Positions 10,297 through 20,100 of a stretch of DNA of 62,166 bases are shown piece by piece. The notes below the pieces were generated by a model. The model did no database searches, was not told where the DNA came from, and saw only the letters and a list, made by a program, of their open reading frames with translations. Position 1 is the first letter of the stretch; each line of letters begins with the position of its first letter. The translations under genes were made by a program, and so were the position numbers. The DNA is from a bacterium (GTDB lineage: Bacteria > Zhuqueibacterota > Zhuqueibacteria > Residuimicrobiales > Residuimicrobiaceae), in the NCBI GenBank assembly GCA_029565685.1, contig JAKQNR010000046.1, positions 1 to 62,166 on the forward strand, in the 5' to 3' direction.

Positions 10297-10731
10297 ATGA
10301 ATTTATCAAATTTAAAATATGCGGCAGGCTCCCGTAAAAATCGTAAAAAAGTCGGTCGCGGCGGCGCGCACGGCAAGCAGTCCACCCGCGGCCACAAGGG
10401 ACAGCACTCCCGGTCCGGCGCCAACTTTCGCCCGTGGTTTCAGGGCGGACAGATGCCGATCCAACGGCAGCTGCCGAAACGCGGCTTTAATCGGCCCCAG
10501 CGGGTCGAGTTTCAGGTCGTCAACGTGGCTGATCTTGAGGCGATCAAGGGCGTGGAGGAGATCACCGCCGCCGTGCTGGTGGAAAAGGGTCTGGTGAGCA
10601 AAAAGAATCGGCCGGTCAAAGTGCTCGGTTTCGGCAAGCTGACGCGAAAACTGACGGTCACGGCCAATGCCTTCAGCAAGTCGGCGATCGAGAAAATCGA
10701 GGGGGCTGGAGGGAGGACTAATAAATTATGA
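10297..10731 (+). CDS. rplO: 50S ribosomal protein L15
   Basis: Late-assembling 50S protein. The 144-residue protein has the Gly/Arg-rich N-terminal tail (GRGGAHGKQSTRGHKGQ) and the globular domain with VLGFGKLTRKLTV. Its stop overlaps the secY start by 4 nt at 10728-10731 (ATGA), consistent with coupling. Confidence 0.97.
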   Translation: MNLSNLKYAAGSRKNRKKVGRGGAHGKQSTRGHKGQHSRSGANFRPWFQGGQMPIQRQLPKRGFNRPQRVEFQVVNVADLEAIKGVEEITAAVLVEKGLVSKKNRPVKVLGFGKLTRKLTVTANAFSKSAIEKIEGAGGRTNKL

Positions 10732-12059
10732 TGGAGAGCCTGCGCAGTATTTTCAAGATCCCTGATCTTAAAAGACGAATTCTGTTCACCGCCCTGATCC
10801 TGATCGTCTATCGCGTCGGCGGCCATGTTCCGGTTCCCGGTGTCAATGCACAGGCGCTGTTGGAATACTTTCAGAGCGCACAAAGAGGTCTGCTGGGCCT
10901 CTATGATCTGTTCGCCGGCGGCGCCTTCAGCCGCGCCACCGTGTTCGCACTGGGCATCATGCCCTACATCTCCGCCTCCATCATCATTCAGTTGTTCGGC
11001 GCCGTGTTCCCGTATTTCCAAAAGCTGCAGAAAGAGGGGGAACAGGGACGCAAGAAATTAACCCAGCTGACCCGTTACGGCACCGTGCTGCTCTCCCTGG
11101 GCCAGGCCTACGGCGTCAGCATTTTTCTGCAGCGCATTCCGGTCACCTCGTCGGGCCAACTGGTGGTCCCGCATCCGGGATGGGGCTTTATTCTGCTGAC
11201 CATGCTGGCCCTGACCACCGGTACCATCGTGATCATGTGGTTCGGCGAATTGATCACCGAGCGCGGCATCGGCAACGGCATCTCGCTGATCATCTTTATC
11301 GGCATCGTCGCGCGCTTCCCCAACTCGATATTTGACGAGATGCAGCAGGTCATCGCCGGCAACCGCAGTCTGCTGGTGGAGGCCATTCTCTGGGGCCTGT
11401 TCGTGCTGACCGTGGCCGGCACGGTGTTGCTGACCCAGGGCACACGCAAGATTCCGGTGCAGTACGCCAAACGCGTGGTCGGACGCAAAGTCTACGGCGG
11501 TCAGAGCACGCACATTCCGCTGCGCGTCAACACCGCCGGCGTGATGCCCATCATTTTCGCGCAATCGATTTTGTTCGTTCCGCAGACCATCGTCCAGTTT
11601 TTCCCCAACAGCGATTTTATGCAGTCGGTCAACGCGCTGTTCGACTATCAGTCCATGTTCTACTGGGTGATCTACGGGGCCATGATCGTCTTCTTTACCT
11701 ATTTTTACACCGCCATCGCCTTCAACCCTGTGGATGTGGCGGACAATATGAAAAAGTACGGCGGCTTTATTCCCGGCGTCCGTCCGGGCAAAAAGACCTC
11801 CGAGTTTATCGATCATATTCTGACGCGCATAACGCTGCCGGGCTCGATTTTTCTGGCGGTCATCGCCATCATTCCATCCATCGTCACCAAACTGGCCAAC
11901 GTTTCCTACTCCTTCGCGAGTTTCTACGGCGGCACTTCGCTGCTGATCGTGGTCGGCGTGGCGCTGGATACGCTGCAGCAAGTGGAGTCGCATCTGCTCA
12001 TGCGTCATTATGACGGATTTCTCAAGAGCGGCAAGATACGCGGCCGGAAACGGTTTTAA
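10728..12059 (+). CDS. secY: Protein translocase subunit SecY
   Basis: Channel-forming subunit of the SecYEG translocon in the inner membrane. The 443-residue protein has ten predicted hydrophobic segments and typical SecY motifs: GGAFSRATVFALGIMPYISA, the FGELITERGIGNGIS region and the C-terminal LLMRHYDGFLKSGKIRGRK. It overlaps rplO by 4 nt and is followed by adk after 20 nt. Confidence 0.98.
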   Translation: MMESLRSIFKIPDLKRRILFTALILIVYRVGGHVPVPGVNAQALLEYFQSAQRGLLGLYDLFAGGAFSRATVFALGIMPYISASIIIQLFGAVFPYFQKLQKEGEQGRKKLTQLTRYGTVLLSLGQAYGVSIFLQRIPVTSSGQLVVPHPGWGFILLTMLALTTGTIVIMWFGELITERGIGNGISLIIFIGIVARFPNSIFDEMQQVIAGNRSLLVEAILWGLFVLTVAGTVLLTQGTRKIPVQYAKRVVGRKVYGGQSTHIPLRVNTAGVMPIIFAQSILFVPQTIVQFFPNSDFMQSVNALFDYQSMFYWVIYGAMIVFFTYFYTAIAFNPVDVADNMKKYGGFIPGVRPGKKTSEFIDHILTRITLPGSIFLAVIAIIPSIVTKLANVSYSFASFYGGTSLLIVVGVALDTLQQVESHLLMRHYDGFLKSGKIRGRKRF

Positions 12060-12079
12060 CGCGGCGACGGGAGCAGGCG

Positions 12080-12727
12080 ATGCGATTGATTTTTTTAGGC
12101 GCTCCGGGCGCCGGCAAAGGCACGCAGGCCGTCTATCTGTGTGAGAAATACGCCATTCCGCAGATCTCCACCGGCGACATGCTGCGCAAGGCGGTTCAAG
12201 ACGGCGCCGAGTTGGGCCGTCAAGCCAAGGCGATCATGGAGAGCGGCGGACTGGTTTCAGATGATATCATCATCGGGCTGATGCGGGAGCGGCTGGCGCA
12301 ACCGGATTGCGGCCGGGGCTACATCCTCGACGGCTTTCCGCGCACGCTGGCGCAGGCCGCCGGTCTCGATGCCATGCTGGGAAAAGACGGGATTCAGCTG
12401 GTGCTGCTTTTCGATGTGCCGGAAAAGGTCATCCTGGCCAGGCTGACCAGCCGACGCACCTGCAGCCAGTGCGGCAAGATCTTTAACATGATCTCCAATC
12501 CGCCGCCGGCGGACCTGGTCTGCCCGGATTGCGGCGGCCGCATCATCCAGCGGGACGACGATACCGAGGCCACGGTGCTGAACCGCTTGAGAGTGTACGA
12601 AGAGAAAACCGCCCCGCTGAAGGGCTATTACGAAAAGCAAAACAAGCTGGCTATCCTGCGAGGAGATGCCCCGCTCGACCAGATCCATCGGGAGATGGAC
12701 GACCTGGTGGCGCCGCTGGCGCGATAG
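12080..12727 (+). CDS. adk: Adenylate kinase, zinc-LID form
   Basis: Interconverts ATP and AMP with 2 ADP in the cytoplasm. The 215-residue protein has the P-loop GAPGAGKGT (8-16), the AMP-binding STGDMLR motif and DGFPRT. The long-form LID domain carries four cysteines (C128, C131, C148, C151), the zinc-binding arrangement of many bacterial adenylate kinases. Between secY and map, the classical order. Confidence 0.97.
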   Translation: MRLIFLGAPGAGKGTQAVYLCEKYAIPQISTGDMLRKAVQDGAELGRQAKAIMESGGLVSDDIIIGLMRERLAQPDCGRGYILDGFPRTLAQAAGLDAMLGKDGIQLVLLFDVPEKVILARLTSRRTCSQCGKIFNMISNPPPADLVCPDCGGRIIQRDDDTEATVLNRLRVYEEKTAPLKGYYEKQNKLAILRGDAPLDQIHREMDDLVAPLAR

Positions 12728-12733
12728 GACGAT

Positions 12734-13483
12734 ATGATCACCATCAAAAACGCAGCCGACATCGAAGGATTGAAAGAAAGCTGCCGGATTGTGGTGGAGG
12801 CCATCAACCTGGCCGAGTCCCTGATCGCTCCGGGATTAAAGACCGGAGAGTTGGACCGGATTATCGCTGAATTCATCCAGTCGGCGGGCGGCCGGCCTGC
12901 TTTCAAGGGTTTTTACGGCTATCCGGCGAACATCTGCACCTCCATCGACGAAGAGGTGGTGCACGGCATTCCAGGCGACCGAGCGTTGCAGGAGGGCCAG
13001 ATCGTCAGCGTGGATGTGGGCGTTGAAAAAAACGGCTGGTATGGCGATGCGGCCAAGACCTTTGCGGTGGGCGCCGTCTCCGTTGAAAAGCAGCGGCTGA
13101 TGCAGGTGACGCGGGAAGCGCTCTACCGCGGCATCGCCAAGGCGGTGGAGGGAAACCGGCTTTCAGACATCGGCCACGCGGTGCAGCAGCATGTGGAAAA
13201 GGCCGGCTTTTCAGTGGTGCGCGACCTCGTGGGTCACGGCATCGGCCGATCGATGCATGAGGCGCCGCAGATCCCCAATTACGGCGAACCGCACCGCGGG
13301 CCGCGTTTGAAAGAGGGGATGGTGTTCGCCATCGAACCCATGGTCAATGCCGGCGGCTATGCAGTGCGTACGCTGGCCGACCAGTGGACGGTGGTGGCGG
13401 AGGACGGCTCCTGTTCCGCGCATTTTGAGCACGACGTGGTCGTCACGCGAAACGGCGCGATCATTTTAACCGAAGGGATCTAG
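12734..13483 (+). CDS. map: Methionine aminopeptidase, type I
   Basis: Removes the initiator methionine from nascent proteins. The 249-residue protein is a type I enzyme with all metal ligands visible: the two Asp in [19 protein letters not shown], His in [10 protein letters not shown], and Glu in FAIEPM and in the late FEHDVVVT. Separated from adk by only 6 nt and from infA by 7 nt. Confidence 0.97.
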   Translation: MITIKNAADIEGLKESCRIVVEAINLAESLIAPGLKTGELDRIIAEFIQSAGGRPAFKGFYGYPANICTSIDEEVVHGIPGDRALQEGQIVSVDVGVEKNGWYGDAAKTFAVGAVSVEKQRLMQVTREALYRGIAKAVEGNRLSDIGHAVQQHVEKAGFSVVRDLVGHGIGRSMHEAPQIPNYGEPHRGPRLKEGMVFAIEPMVNAGGYAVRTLADQWTVVAEDGSCSAHFEHDVVVTRNGAIILTEGI

Positions 13484-13490
13484 ACTCTGT

Positions 13491-13709
13491 ATGCCAAAAG
13501 AAGCTTCCATTAAAATCGACGGAACGATTCTGGAAACGCTGCCCAACGCATCCTTTCGTGTAGAGCTGGAAAACGGACACAAGGTCCTGGCGCATATCTC
13601 CGGAAAAATGCGCATGCATTTCATCAAGATATTGCCGGGGGACAAGGTGACGGTCGAGTTGTCGCCCTACGATCTGACGCGGGGCCGCATCACCTATCGC
13701 TACAAATAA
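13491..13709 (+). CDS. infA: Translation initiation factor IF-1
   Basis: Binds the ribosomal A site during initiation. The 72-residue OB-fold protein has the family sequence [16 protein letters not shown] and [27 protein letters not shown]. Located between map and rpmJ, the usual place. Confidence 0.98.
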   Translation: MPKEASIKIDGTILETLPNASFRVELENGHKVLAHISGKMRMHFIKILPGDKVTVELSPYDLTRGRITYRYK

Positions 13710-13731
13710 GTCAAAGGGACGAGGAGTTGTC

Positions 13732-13848
13732 ATGAAAGTGAGATCTTCAGTAAAAAAGATCTGCGAACATTGCAAGATTATCCGACGGAAGGGCACTATT
13801 CGCGTCATCTGTAAGAAAAATCCCAGACACAAGCAACGTCAGGGTTAA
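13732..13848 (+). CDS. rpmJ: 50S ribosomal protein L36
   Basis: Smallest 50S protein, 38 residues, read directly from the DNA between infA and rpsM. It begins [15 protein letters not shown] and ends HKQRQG. The zinc ligands of the C+ form are present (C11, C14, C27, H33). A GAGGAG ribosome site precedes the ATG. Confidence 0.97.
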   Translation: MKVRSSVKKICEHCKIIRRKGTIRVICKKNPRHKQRQG

Positions 13849-13874
13849 GGACTACTATCTAAAAGGAGACTACG

Positions 13875-14258
13875 TTGGCTCGTATTGCAGGTGTTGATCT
13901 ACCGCGTGACAAACGCATCGAAATTGCCCTCACCTATCTTGACGGCATCGGCTTAACCTCTTCGCAAAAGATTTTGAGCAAAGCAGGCGTTAATCCGGAT
14001 ACGCATGTTCGAGATATGTCGCCGGACGACATTGCCAAGGTTCGCGATATCATCGCCAATGAGTACAAGGTGGAAGGCGCGCTGCGCAGCGAAATTCAGA
14101 TGAACATCAAACGTCTCATCGACATCGGCTGCTACCGCGGCATGCGCCATCGCCGGAACCTGCCCTCCAGGGGACAGCGAACCCACACCAACGCGCGCAC
14201 GCGGCGCGGCAAACGCGGCGGCGGTGCAATCAGAAGAAAGACGAAAACTACAGCTTAA
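13875..14258 (+). CDS. rpsM: 30S ribosomal protein S13
   Basis: 30S head protein bridging to the 50S subunit. The 127-residue protein begins [22 protein letters not shown] and ends with the basic tail containing [15 protein letters not shown]. Start is TTG 13875, 6 nt after AGGAG (13864-13868). First gene of the alpha-type block. Confidence 0.97.
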   Translation: MARIAGVDLPRDKRIEIALTYLDGIGLTSSQKILSKAGVNPDTHVRDMSPDDIAKVRDIIANEYKVEGALRSEIQMNIKRLIDIGCYRGMRHRRNLPSRGQRTHTNARTRRGKRGGGAIRRKTKTTA

Positions 14259-14274
14259 TTTGATGAGGTGAGCA

Positions 14275-14664
14275 TTGGCTAATCCGAAGAAAAAAACCGG
14301 TCGTAAACGTGAAAAGGTGGAAGCGAACGGCGTCGCCCACATCAAGGTGACTTTTAACAACACCAACGTCACTTTGACCGATGTGTACGGGAACGTCATC
14401 TCTTGGGCGACCTCCGGACGCAGCGGATTCAAGGGCTCGCGCAAGAGCACTCCCTACGCCGCTCAGATGTCCGCGGAAGCCGCCGCCAAAGAGGCGATCG
14501 ATCTGGGACTGAAGCGGGTGGAAGTGCTGGTCAAAGGGCCGGGCGCCGGCCGCGAAGCCGCAGTCCGTTCTCTGCAGGCCGCCGGGCTGGAGATCACGTC
14601 GATCAAGGACGTGTCGCCGATCCCGCACAACGGCTGCCGTTCCCCGAAACGCCGACGCGTATAA
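14275..14664 (+). CDS. rpsK: 30S ribosomal protein S11
   Basis: 30S platform protein near the Shine-Dalgarno cleft. The 129-residue protein has the core [18 protein letters not shown] and the C terminus [18 protein letters not shown]. It starts at TTG 14275 behind a GATGAGGTGA ribosome site. Followed by rpsD after 71 nt. Confidence 0.97.
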   Translation: MANPKKKTGRKREKVEANGVAHIKVTFNNTNVTLTDVYGNVISWATSGRSGFKGSRKSTPYAAQMSAEAAAKEAIDLGLKRVEVLVKGPGAGREAAVRSLQAAGLEITSIKDVSPIPHNGCRSPKRRRV

Positions 14665-14735
14665 GGTTCAAGTTTTTCTAACCCTAAAGAGGATGGAGCG
14701 CCTCGGAGCGCTTTTGATCAAGGAGGTTCCACGGT

Positions 14736-15365
14736 ATGGCGAAATTAACTGGAGCGGATTGTAAACTGTGCCGACGTGAGGGCATGAAGCTTTTTCTTAA
14801 AGGGTCCAAGTGCTCTTCGGATAAATGCCCTTTTGAGAAAAAAGGCTATGCCCCGGGTCAACACGGAAGAACCAGACGGTTCAAACAATCTGAATATGCC
14901 GTCCAGTTGCGCGAAAAACAAAAAGTGAAACGCATGTACGGTCTGCTGGAAAAACAGTTCCACATCTATTTTGAAAAAGCCGAACGGTTAAAGGGCATCA
15001 CCGGCGAAAACCTGCTCAAACTGCTGGAAACCCGGCTGGACAACATCGTCTACCGCATGGGTTTCGCCTCGTCGCGCACCGCGGCGCGGCAACTGGTGCG
15101 GCACCGTCATTTTACCGTCAACAACCGGCTGGTCGACATCCCCTCCTACCAGGTCAAGGCCGGCGACGAGATCAAGGTGCGCGAGAAAAGCCGTCAGCTG
15201 GAAGCGATCCACAGCAGCATGAAAAAGATCCGCGAAGGCAAGATGATGCCCTGGTTGTCTCTGGATAAAGCCGCCATGTCGGGCACAGTGCTGGAGATTC
15301 CAGCCCGCGACGCCATCCCGGCCAATGTCAACGAGAAGTTGATCGTCGAGTTGTATTCCAAATAA
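14736..15365 (+). CDS. rpsD: 30S ribosomal protein S4, zinc-finger form
   Basis: Primary 16S rRNA-binding protein nucleating the 30S body. The 209-residue protein has an N-terminal zinc site (C9, C12, C26, C31), then the S4 domain ([24 protein letters not shown] split over the family's RNA-binding region). AAGGAGG precedes the ATG closely. Followed by rpoA. Confidence 0.97.
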   Translation: MAKLTGADCKLCRREGMKLFLKGSKCSSDKCPFEKKGYAPGQHGRTRRFKQSEYAVQLREKQKVKRMYGLLEKQFHIYFEKAERLKGITGENLLKLLETRLDNIVYRMGFASSRTAARQLVRHRHFTVNNRLVDIPSYQVKAGDEIKVREKSRQLEAIHSSMKKIREGKMMPWLSLDKAAMSGTVLEIPARDAIPANVNEKLIVELYSK

Positions 15366-15420
15366 GTGATCGTGGATTGTTCCGGGTCGACCCGTACCTC
15401 ATAAACCAATGGAGTGTTAA

Positions 15421-16407
15421 ATGGCTTTGCCAAGTTTTCAGATGCCGGAAAGCATCGAATTAGATGAATCGACCTACAGCAACACCTATGGAAAATTCAT
15501 CGTGCAACCGTTGGAGCGCGGTTTCGGCGTTACCATCGGTAACGCCTTTCGACGCGTCCTGCTCTCATCCATTCCCGGTGCCGCCATCACCCTGTTCCGG
15601 GTGGATAACATTCTGCATGAGTTCAGCACGATCCCGGGCGTGAAGGAAGATGTGTCCGAAATCGTGCTCAACCTCAAACAGGTTCGGCTGAAATTGATCG
15701 ACAAACGGCCGGATCGGGTGCTGGTTCCTCTCAAGGGGCCCAAAATCGTCACCGCCGCCGACATCCAGGGCCAATCGACCGATTTTGAAGTGCTCAACCC
15801 CGATCTCTACATTGCGACCCTCAACGCCGACGCCGATTTCACTATGGAGCTGCGCATCGGCCGCGGCCGCGGCTATGTGCCGGCCGAAGAGAACAAGCAG
15901 CCGGATATGCCCTTGGGCACGATCCCCATCGATTCGGTCTTCACCCCCATCGTCCGCGTGACCTATAACGTCGAAACCACCCGCGTCGGACAAAAGATCG
16001 ATTACGAACGACTGATCCTGGAGATCACCACCGACGGCAGCATTACGCCGGACGACGCCCTCAGCTTTGCCGGCAAACTGCTGCGTGATCATATTCAGCT
16101 CTTCATCAATTTCGACATCGACACTCAGGAAGAAGAGCCGGCTGAGGTGGACGAAGAGGCCATCCGCATCCGCAAACTGCTGCGCATGACGGTCGACGAG
16201 CTGGAACTGTCCGTACGTTCGCATAACTGCCTGATGGCCGCCAACATAAAAACCATCGGCGATCTGGTGCGGCGCGACGAACAAGAGATGCTCAAGTTCC
16301 GCAACTTTGGCCGCAAATCGCTCTCTGAACTTTCCAAGATCCTGGAAGAAAAAGGCATTCACTTCGGCATGGATGTGGACAGCTATTTGCGCAAAGGGGA
16401 TGACTAG
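15421..16407 (+). CDS. rpoA: DNA-directed RNA polymerase subunit alpha
   Basis: Scaffold for RNA polymerase assembly and target of activators and UP elements. The 328-residue protein has the N-terminal dimerisation domain (about 1-235, including [20 protein letters not shown]), an acidic linker ([10 protein letters not shown]) and the C-terminal DNA-binding domain (about 250-315, [23 protein letters not shown] up to FGRKSLSEL). Lies between rpsD and rplQ. Confidence 0.98.
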   Translation: MALPSFQMPESIELDESTYSNTYGKFIVQPLERGFGVTIGNAFRRVLLSSIPGAAITLFRVDNILHEFSTIPGVKEDVSEIVLNLKQVRLKLIDKRPDRVLVPLKGPKIVTAADIQGQSTDFEVLNPDLYIATLNADADFTMELRIGRGRGYVPAEENKQPDMPLGTIPIDSVFTPIVRVTYNVETTRVGQKIDYERLILEITTDGSITPDDALSFAGKLLRDHIQLFINFDIDTQEEEPAEVDEEAIRIRKLLRMTVDELELSVRSHNCLMAANIKTIGDLVRRDEQEMLKFRNFGRKSLSELSKILEEKGIHFGMDVDSYLRKGDD

Positions 16408-16454
16408 TCAGACCGCCCCATGCCTATCAACGACAGACGTGAAGGATTGAATTC

Positions 16455-16943
16455 ATGAGACACCAAAAATCAGGCCGCAAGCTCGGCCGCACCCATAGCC
16501 ACAAGAAAGCCACCCTGGCGAACTTGGCCTTGGCCCTCTTTGAACACAAGAGCATCATCACCACCACGCCCAAGGCCAAAGAAGCCCGTACCACGGTCGA
16601 ACGCATCATCACCTTCGCTAAAAAAGGCGATCTGGCGGCGCGCCGCGAAGTCCTGCGCACCATCCAGGATAAAGATCTGGTCAAGCAGATTTTTGAAGAG
16701 ATCGCGCCCAAATATGCCGAGCGCAAGGGCGGCTACACCCGCATCGTCAAGCTGGGAAACCGCAGCGGCGATAACGCGGATATGTCCATTTTCGAACTGG
16801 TGGGCTATGAAAACCTGAAAATGGAAAAGATCGAGAAACAGCGGCAGAAACGCCAGGAGAAGAAAAAGCAGCAGCAGAAAGCAGCCGAGGCGGCCGCTAA
16901 AGAGAACGAAAAGCAGGAAAGCCGCGAAGAAAAAGAGAAATGA
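16455..16943 (+). CDS. rplQ: 50S ribosomal protein L17 with charged C-terminal tail
   Basis: 50S protein near the tunnel exit. The first ~120 residues are canonical L17 ([21 protein letters not shown] at the start). The protein has 162 residues because of a ~42-residue Lys/Glu/Gln/Ala tail that should form a single charged helix. It is the last gene of the superoperon, with a strong intrinsic terminator 30 nt downstream. Confidence 0.97.
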   Translation: MRHQKSGRKLGRTHSHKKATLANLALALFEHKSIITTTPKAKEARTTVERIITFAKKGDLAARREVLRTIQDKDLVKQIFEEIAPKYAERKGGYTRIVKLGNRSGDNADMSIFELVGYENLKMEKIEKQRQKRQEKKKQQQKAAEAAAKENEKQESREEKEK

Positions 16944-16972
16944 TCCTTCCCGCGAGACGACCGCATTTTTCT

Positions 16973-17002
16973 AGGGCAATCGATTCGATTGCCCTTTTTG
17001 TT
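16973..17002 (+). terminator. Intrinsic terminator of the ribosomal superoperon
   Basis: A perfect 10-bp inverted repeat (AGGGCAATCG / CGATTGCCCT) with a 3-nt loop is followed directly by a T-run (TTTTTGTT). It lies 30 nt after the rplQ stop and marks the end of the tuf-rplQ transcription unit. The rest of the 240-nt gap up to 17182 shows no gene. Confidence 0.9.
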
Positions 17003-17182
17003 AAGCCGTCTGGTGAAGGCCGAAACGGCAAACTTGTTTACTTTGATCAATTTTCTTTTTACATTAACGGAATCTTTTCCGGCCTTGCCGGAGTTAAAAG
17101 GAACAGACTGCGGCGGATTCGTCTTCAGCCGCCGGAAGCCTGCTTGCAGCAGGCCCCTCGAGCTATTTAACCGCGTATCAGG

Positions 17183-18379
17183 ATGGCAATGAAACCATTA
17201 CTTGCACTAGGTCTGGCCGCATCTCTTCTCGCTGCCGGTTGTACGCACGATAAGCCGCTGCCCAGCGGCTTTGATGATCTGCAGCGGCCTGACAAGGGGG
17301 AGCTGAAAACCGTAGAGCTGCGCGCGGTCGACAGCGGCCGCTTTTGGACCGCACCGGTCGTCGGACTGGCGCCCACCTTGCTGTTCGGACAGTTCGCCGA
17401 CACCCGTTCTTTTCTGCTTTTACAATTCTCCGGCCTGAGTGAAATCGACACGGCCAACGTCCGTTCGGCCACCGTGTATCTCCACCAAGTGAGCCGGTTC
17501 GGCGACGGCGACGCCTTTTCCGCCATCGTGCGCCCGGTCACCGCCGAATGGACGGAATCCGAAGTGGCGTGGGACAAAGCCAAGAATCACTATGATCCAG
17601 CCGTCGAGTGGGGCCGCTTCGAGGTTCCGGCTGCTGATTCCGGCTGGTTCTCCTTTGCCCTGGACACCACTGCGGTGGACGGATGGATCCGCGACGCCAG
17701 TAAAAATTTCGGCGTGCTGCTCGAATTCAACCAGGCTGATTACATGGCGGTGCTGAATTCCAGCGACAGCGACACTTCGGCCGGCTACGGCCGTTTCGTT
17801 TACACCACCCGCGCCGGCGTTCTCGACACCGTTGTCAGCACGATCTCCAAAGACGCCAGTCTGCTGATCCATCAGGGAGCGGTGGCTGCAGAGACGCTGG
17901 AACCGCGTCCGGACCGACTGTGGATCGATGACGCCGCCGGTTATCGCTCTCTGCTGCGCTTTGACCTGAGCAGCCTGCCTGGGAATGCTACGGTGCACCA
18001 CGCGGTGCTCACGCTTCATATCGATCAATCGGCCAGCACTCTGCCAAAGGGCGGTCTGGCGATCACCTGCAACGCGGTGGTCAACGACTCGCTCTGGCGG
18101 CCGGCCACTCTGGCCGCCGACACGCTTGCCACCTATCCCGGAGGCTATGCGTACAGCGACCAGTCCCAGCTGGTTTTCTCCGGAACCACGGCGACCCGAG
18201 CCATGGCCGCTCTGGTGCAGAACTGGGTGCTGCGTAATCCGCCCAATTACGGCATGCTGTTGACCGGTCCCTACGGCGCCGATGCCGCCCGCATCAGCCT
18301 GTACACCGGCGTGGATCAACCGGAGTATACGCCCAAAATTGAAATCACCTATTCCATACCGCCGACCACCAAGTTTTAA
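17183..18379 (+). CDS. Lipoprotein with two DNRLRE-like domains
   Basis: Probable exported lipoprotein of 398 residues. The N terminus is a signal peptide ending in a lipobox (LLAAGC, lipidated Cys at about 20). The mature part contains two modules that resemble DNRLRE domains: SFLLLQFSGLSEIDTANVRSA with a WTESEVAW segment, and RSLLRFDLSSLPGNATVHHAVL further on. Such beta-sandwich modules occur in surface proteins; the ligand is unknown. A second ATG two codons later is an alternative start. Its stop is 14 nt before the next gene, a predicted outer-membrane barrel, suggesting an operon. Confidence 0.8.
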   Translation: MAMKPLLALGLAASLLAAGCTHDKPLPSGFDDLQRPDKGELKTVELRAVDSGRFWTAPVVGLAPTLLFGQFADTRSFLLLQFSGLSEIDTANVRSATVYLHQVSRFGDGDAFSAIVRPVTAEWTESEVAWDKAKNHYDPAVEWGRFEVPAADSGWFSFALDTTAVDGWIRDASKNFGVLLEFNQADYMAVLNSSDSDTSAGYGRFVYTTRAGVLDTVVSTISKDASLLIHQGAVAAETLEPRPDRLWIDDAAGYRSLLRFDLSSLPGNATVHHAVLTLHIDQSASTLPKGGLAITCNAVVNDSLWRPATLAADTLATYPGGYAYSDQSQLVFSGTTATRAMAALVQNWVLRNPPNYGMLLTGPYGADAARISLYTGVDQPEYTPKIEITYSIPPTTKF

Positions 18380-18393
18380 CCTTCGAGTCTGAT

Positions 18394-19605
18394 ATGTTTG
18401 CATCGCGCATAAAGAAACTCTTGCTCGTCAGCGCTGTTCTGGCGTCCGCCGCAGGAAGCCCTGCTCGGGCGGATTCCTATTACTCCTCCTTCGGCCTCGG
18501 TCTGCCCAGGTATTATGTTTCACAAAAGGCTACAGGCATGGGCGGCGCCGGGATCGGGATCGCAGATCCCTTTGCCCTTAACACGATGAATGCGGCGGCC
18601 AATCAGACAGGCGTCGCCACCTGCCTGGGCGTGCAGTTCGACTATGAATGGGTTCAAAGCGCCAGCACGCTGGGCGAAGTGCAGACCGCCAACGGCAATG
18701 CCGCGGGCGTGCAATTTATCTTTCCTTTGAAAAATCGAATCACTTTTATCAGCCTGCTGCGGCCGTTGACCATTTCCCGGTTTATGCTCAAGGCGGACCT
18801 GAAAGCCGATACGCTGACCTATTCCCACATCATCAAAGGCAACGGAGGTCTGTCCGCCGGAAGCTTGGGATTGCAATACAACCTCAACGACCGAGTGATG
18901 GTCGCCGGTCTGATCAATTTCAATTTCGGCACGATCAAAGAAGAGTGGCAATACACTTTTGCGCCCTCGGGCTATGTCAATTCCGACGATCAGTACAACA
19001 GCCATCTCTCCGGCATCACCTATGATCTGGGCGTGCTGCTCAAGCCGGTGCAGCGGCTGGGCGTGGGATTGATTTACAAAACTGGACGCGATTTGAAGCA
19101 AAAGACCGACATTTCGGCCAGCAGCGGCTTTTCCCAGACTTTGCCCGAAGGGACCATTCGTTACCCAGGCGCCTTCGGCTTCGGCGTTTCGTTGTCCGTA
19201 GCCAAGACCGTGTGGGCGTTGGATTATTATCAACAGGACTGGAGCGCCTACCGGGTCAACGGCGTTTCGCGCGAGGCGTTCAAGGACTATCAGCGCATCG
19301 GCGGCGGTGTGGAATATTCGCAGAGCAGCCGGCCCACAGATCGTTACCTTCAGCGCATCGCCTGGCGTCTTGGCGCCTATTCCGCACAGCTGCCGTACGC
19401 CAACGCCGCCGGCGACGCAGTGGGCGAACAGTTCATCACCGCCGGCGTTTCATTGCCTTTCAAGCGGGACAACGGCCGCATCGACATGGCCGTGGAACTC
19501 GGCCTGCGCGGAGAGCGCACGCATTTTCTCTATGAGGAAAAGATCCTGCGGTTTTCCGTCAGTGTGATGGGGCGCGAGCGCTGGTTTGCGACCGGCAGAA
19601 ATTGA
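18394..19605 (+). CDS. Outer-membrane beta-barrel protein, PorV/FadL-like
   Basis: Predicted outer-membrane protein of 403 residues with a cleavable signal peptide (about 1-26, ending ARADS). After it comes the segment ATGMGGAGIGIADPFALNTMNAA, which resembles the GAG..A..DP.....NPA motif of PorV/UPF0164 and FadL-like barrels. The remainder alternates short amphipathic strands. The substrate is not evident. It follows the DNRLRE lipoprotein by 14 nt, so the two may be exported and act together; rpiB starts 46 nt later. Confidence 0.78.
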   Translation: MFASRIKKLLLVSAVLASAAGSPARADSYYSSFGLGLPRYYVSQKATGMGGAGIGIADPFALNTMNAAANQTGVATCLGVQFDYEWVQSASTLGEVQTANGNAAGVQFIFPLKNRITFISLLRPLTISRFMLKADLKADTLTYSHIIKGNGGLSAGSLGLQYNLNDRVMVAGLINFNFGTIKEEWQYTFAPSGYVNSDDQYNSHLSGITYDLGVLLKPVQRLGVGLIYKTGRDLKQKTDISASSGFSQTLPEGTIRYPGAFGFGVSLSVAKTVWALDYYQQDWSAYRVNGVSREAFKDYQRIGGGVEYSQSSRPTDRYLQRIAWRLGAYSAQLPYANAAGDAVGEQFITAGVSLPFKRDNGRIDMAVELGLRGERTHFLYEEKILRFSVSVMGRERWFATGRN

Positions 19606-19651
19606 GCGCGGCGCCTGTCCTGCTTCACTCATCCTTGCAGAAGGAGTCCCC

Positions 19652-20092
19652 ATGTCCATTGCCATCGCTTCGGACCACGCCGGGTTTGCCTTGAAAAAGG
19701 CCTTGGTGGAGTACCTGGAACGCCGCCATGTGGAATTTCTCGATCTGGGGGTGCGCTCTGAGGAGCGGGTCGATTATCCGGATTACGGCTATGCGGCGGC
19801 CCAGGCGGTCGCCTCCGGGCAGTGCACCATGGGCATCATCATCTGTGGCACCGGCATCGGCATCTCTATCACCGCCAACAAAGTGCGCGGAATCCGCGCC
19901 GCTCTTTGTTGTTCCGAGTATATGGCCGAGATGGCGCGCAAACATAACGACGCCAATGTGCTGGCCCTGGGCGGCCGAGTGATCTCCCCGGAATCGGCGG
20001 AAAAAATAGTCGAGGTTTTTCTCAACACCGACTTTGAGGGGGGACGACATGCGCAGCGGGTGCAAAAAATTCATCAATTGACGCAGAGGTAG
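19652..20092 (+). CDS. rpiB: Ribose-5-phosphate isomerase B
   Basis: Interconverts ribose-5-phosphate and ribulose-5-phosphate in the pentose phosphate pathway. The start ATG 19652 follows AAGGAG and gives 146 residues beginning MSIAIASDHAG; the frame is open further upstream into the barrel gene but is not homologous there. The substrate-binding Asp-His (8-9) and the active-site Cys65 in GIIICGTGIGISI are present. Followed by glyA after 8 nt. Confidence 0.95.
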   Translation: MSIAIASDHAGFALKKALVEYLERRHVEFLDLGVRSEERVDYPDYGYAAAQAVASGQCTMGIIICGTGIGISITANKVRGIRAALCCSEYMAEMARKHNDANVLALGGRVISPESAEKIVEVFLNTDFEGGRHAQRVQKIHQLTQR

Positions 20093-20100
20093 ACTAAACC

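Noticed and set aside
11058..12008. 316-codon antisense frame opposite secY
   Set aside because: Low-complexity His/Gln/Asp-rich product with no ribosome site, opposite a clearly real gene.
14697..14715. Hairpin AGCGC/GCGCT followed by TTT before rpsD
   Set aside because: Only a 5-bp stem with a short T-run, inside an operon that must read through; too weak to call an attenuator.
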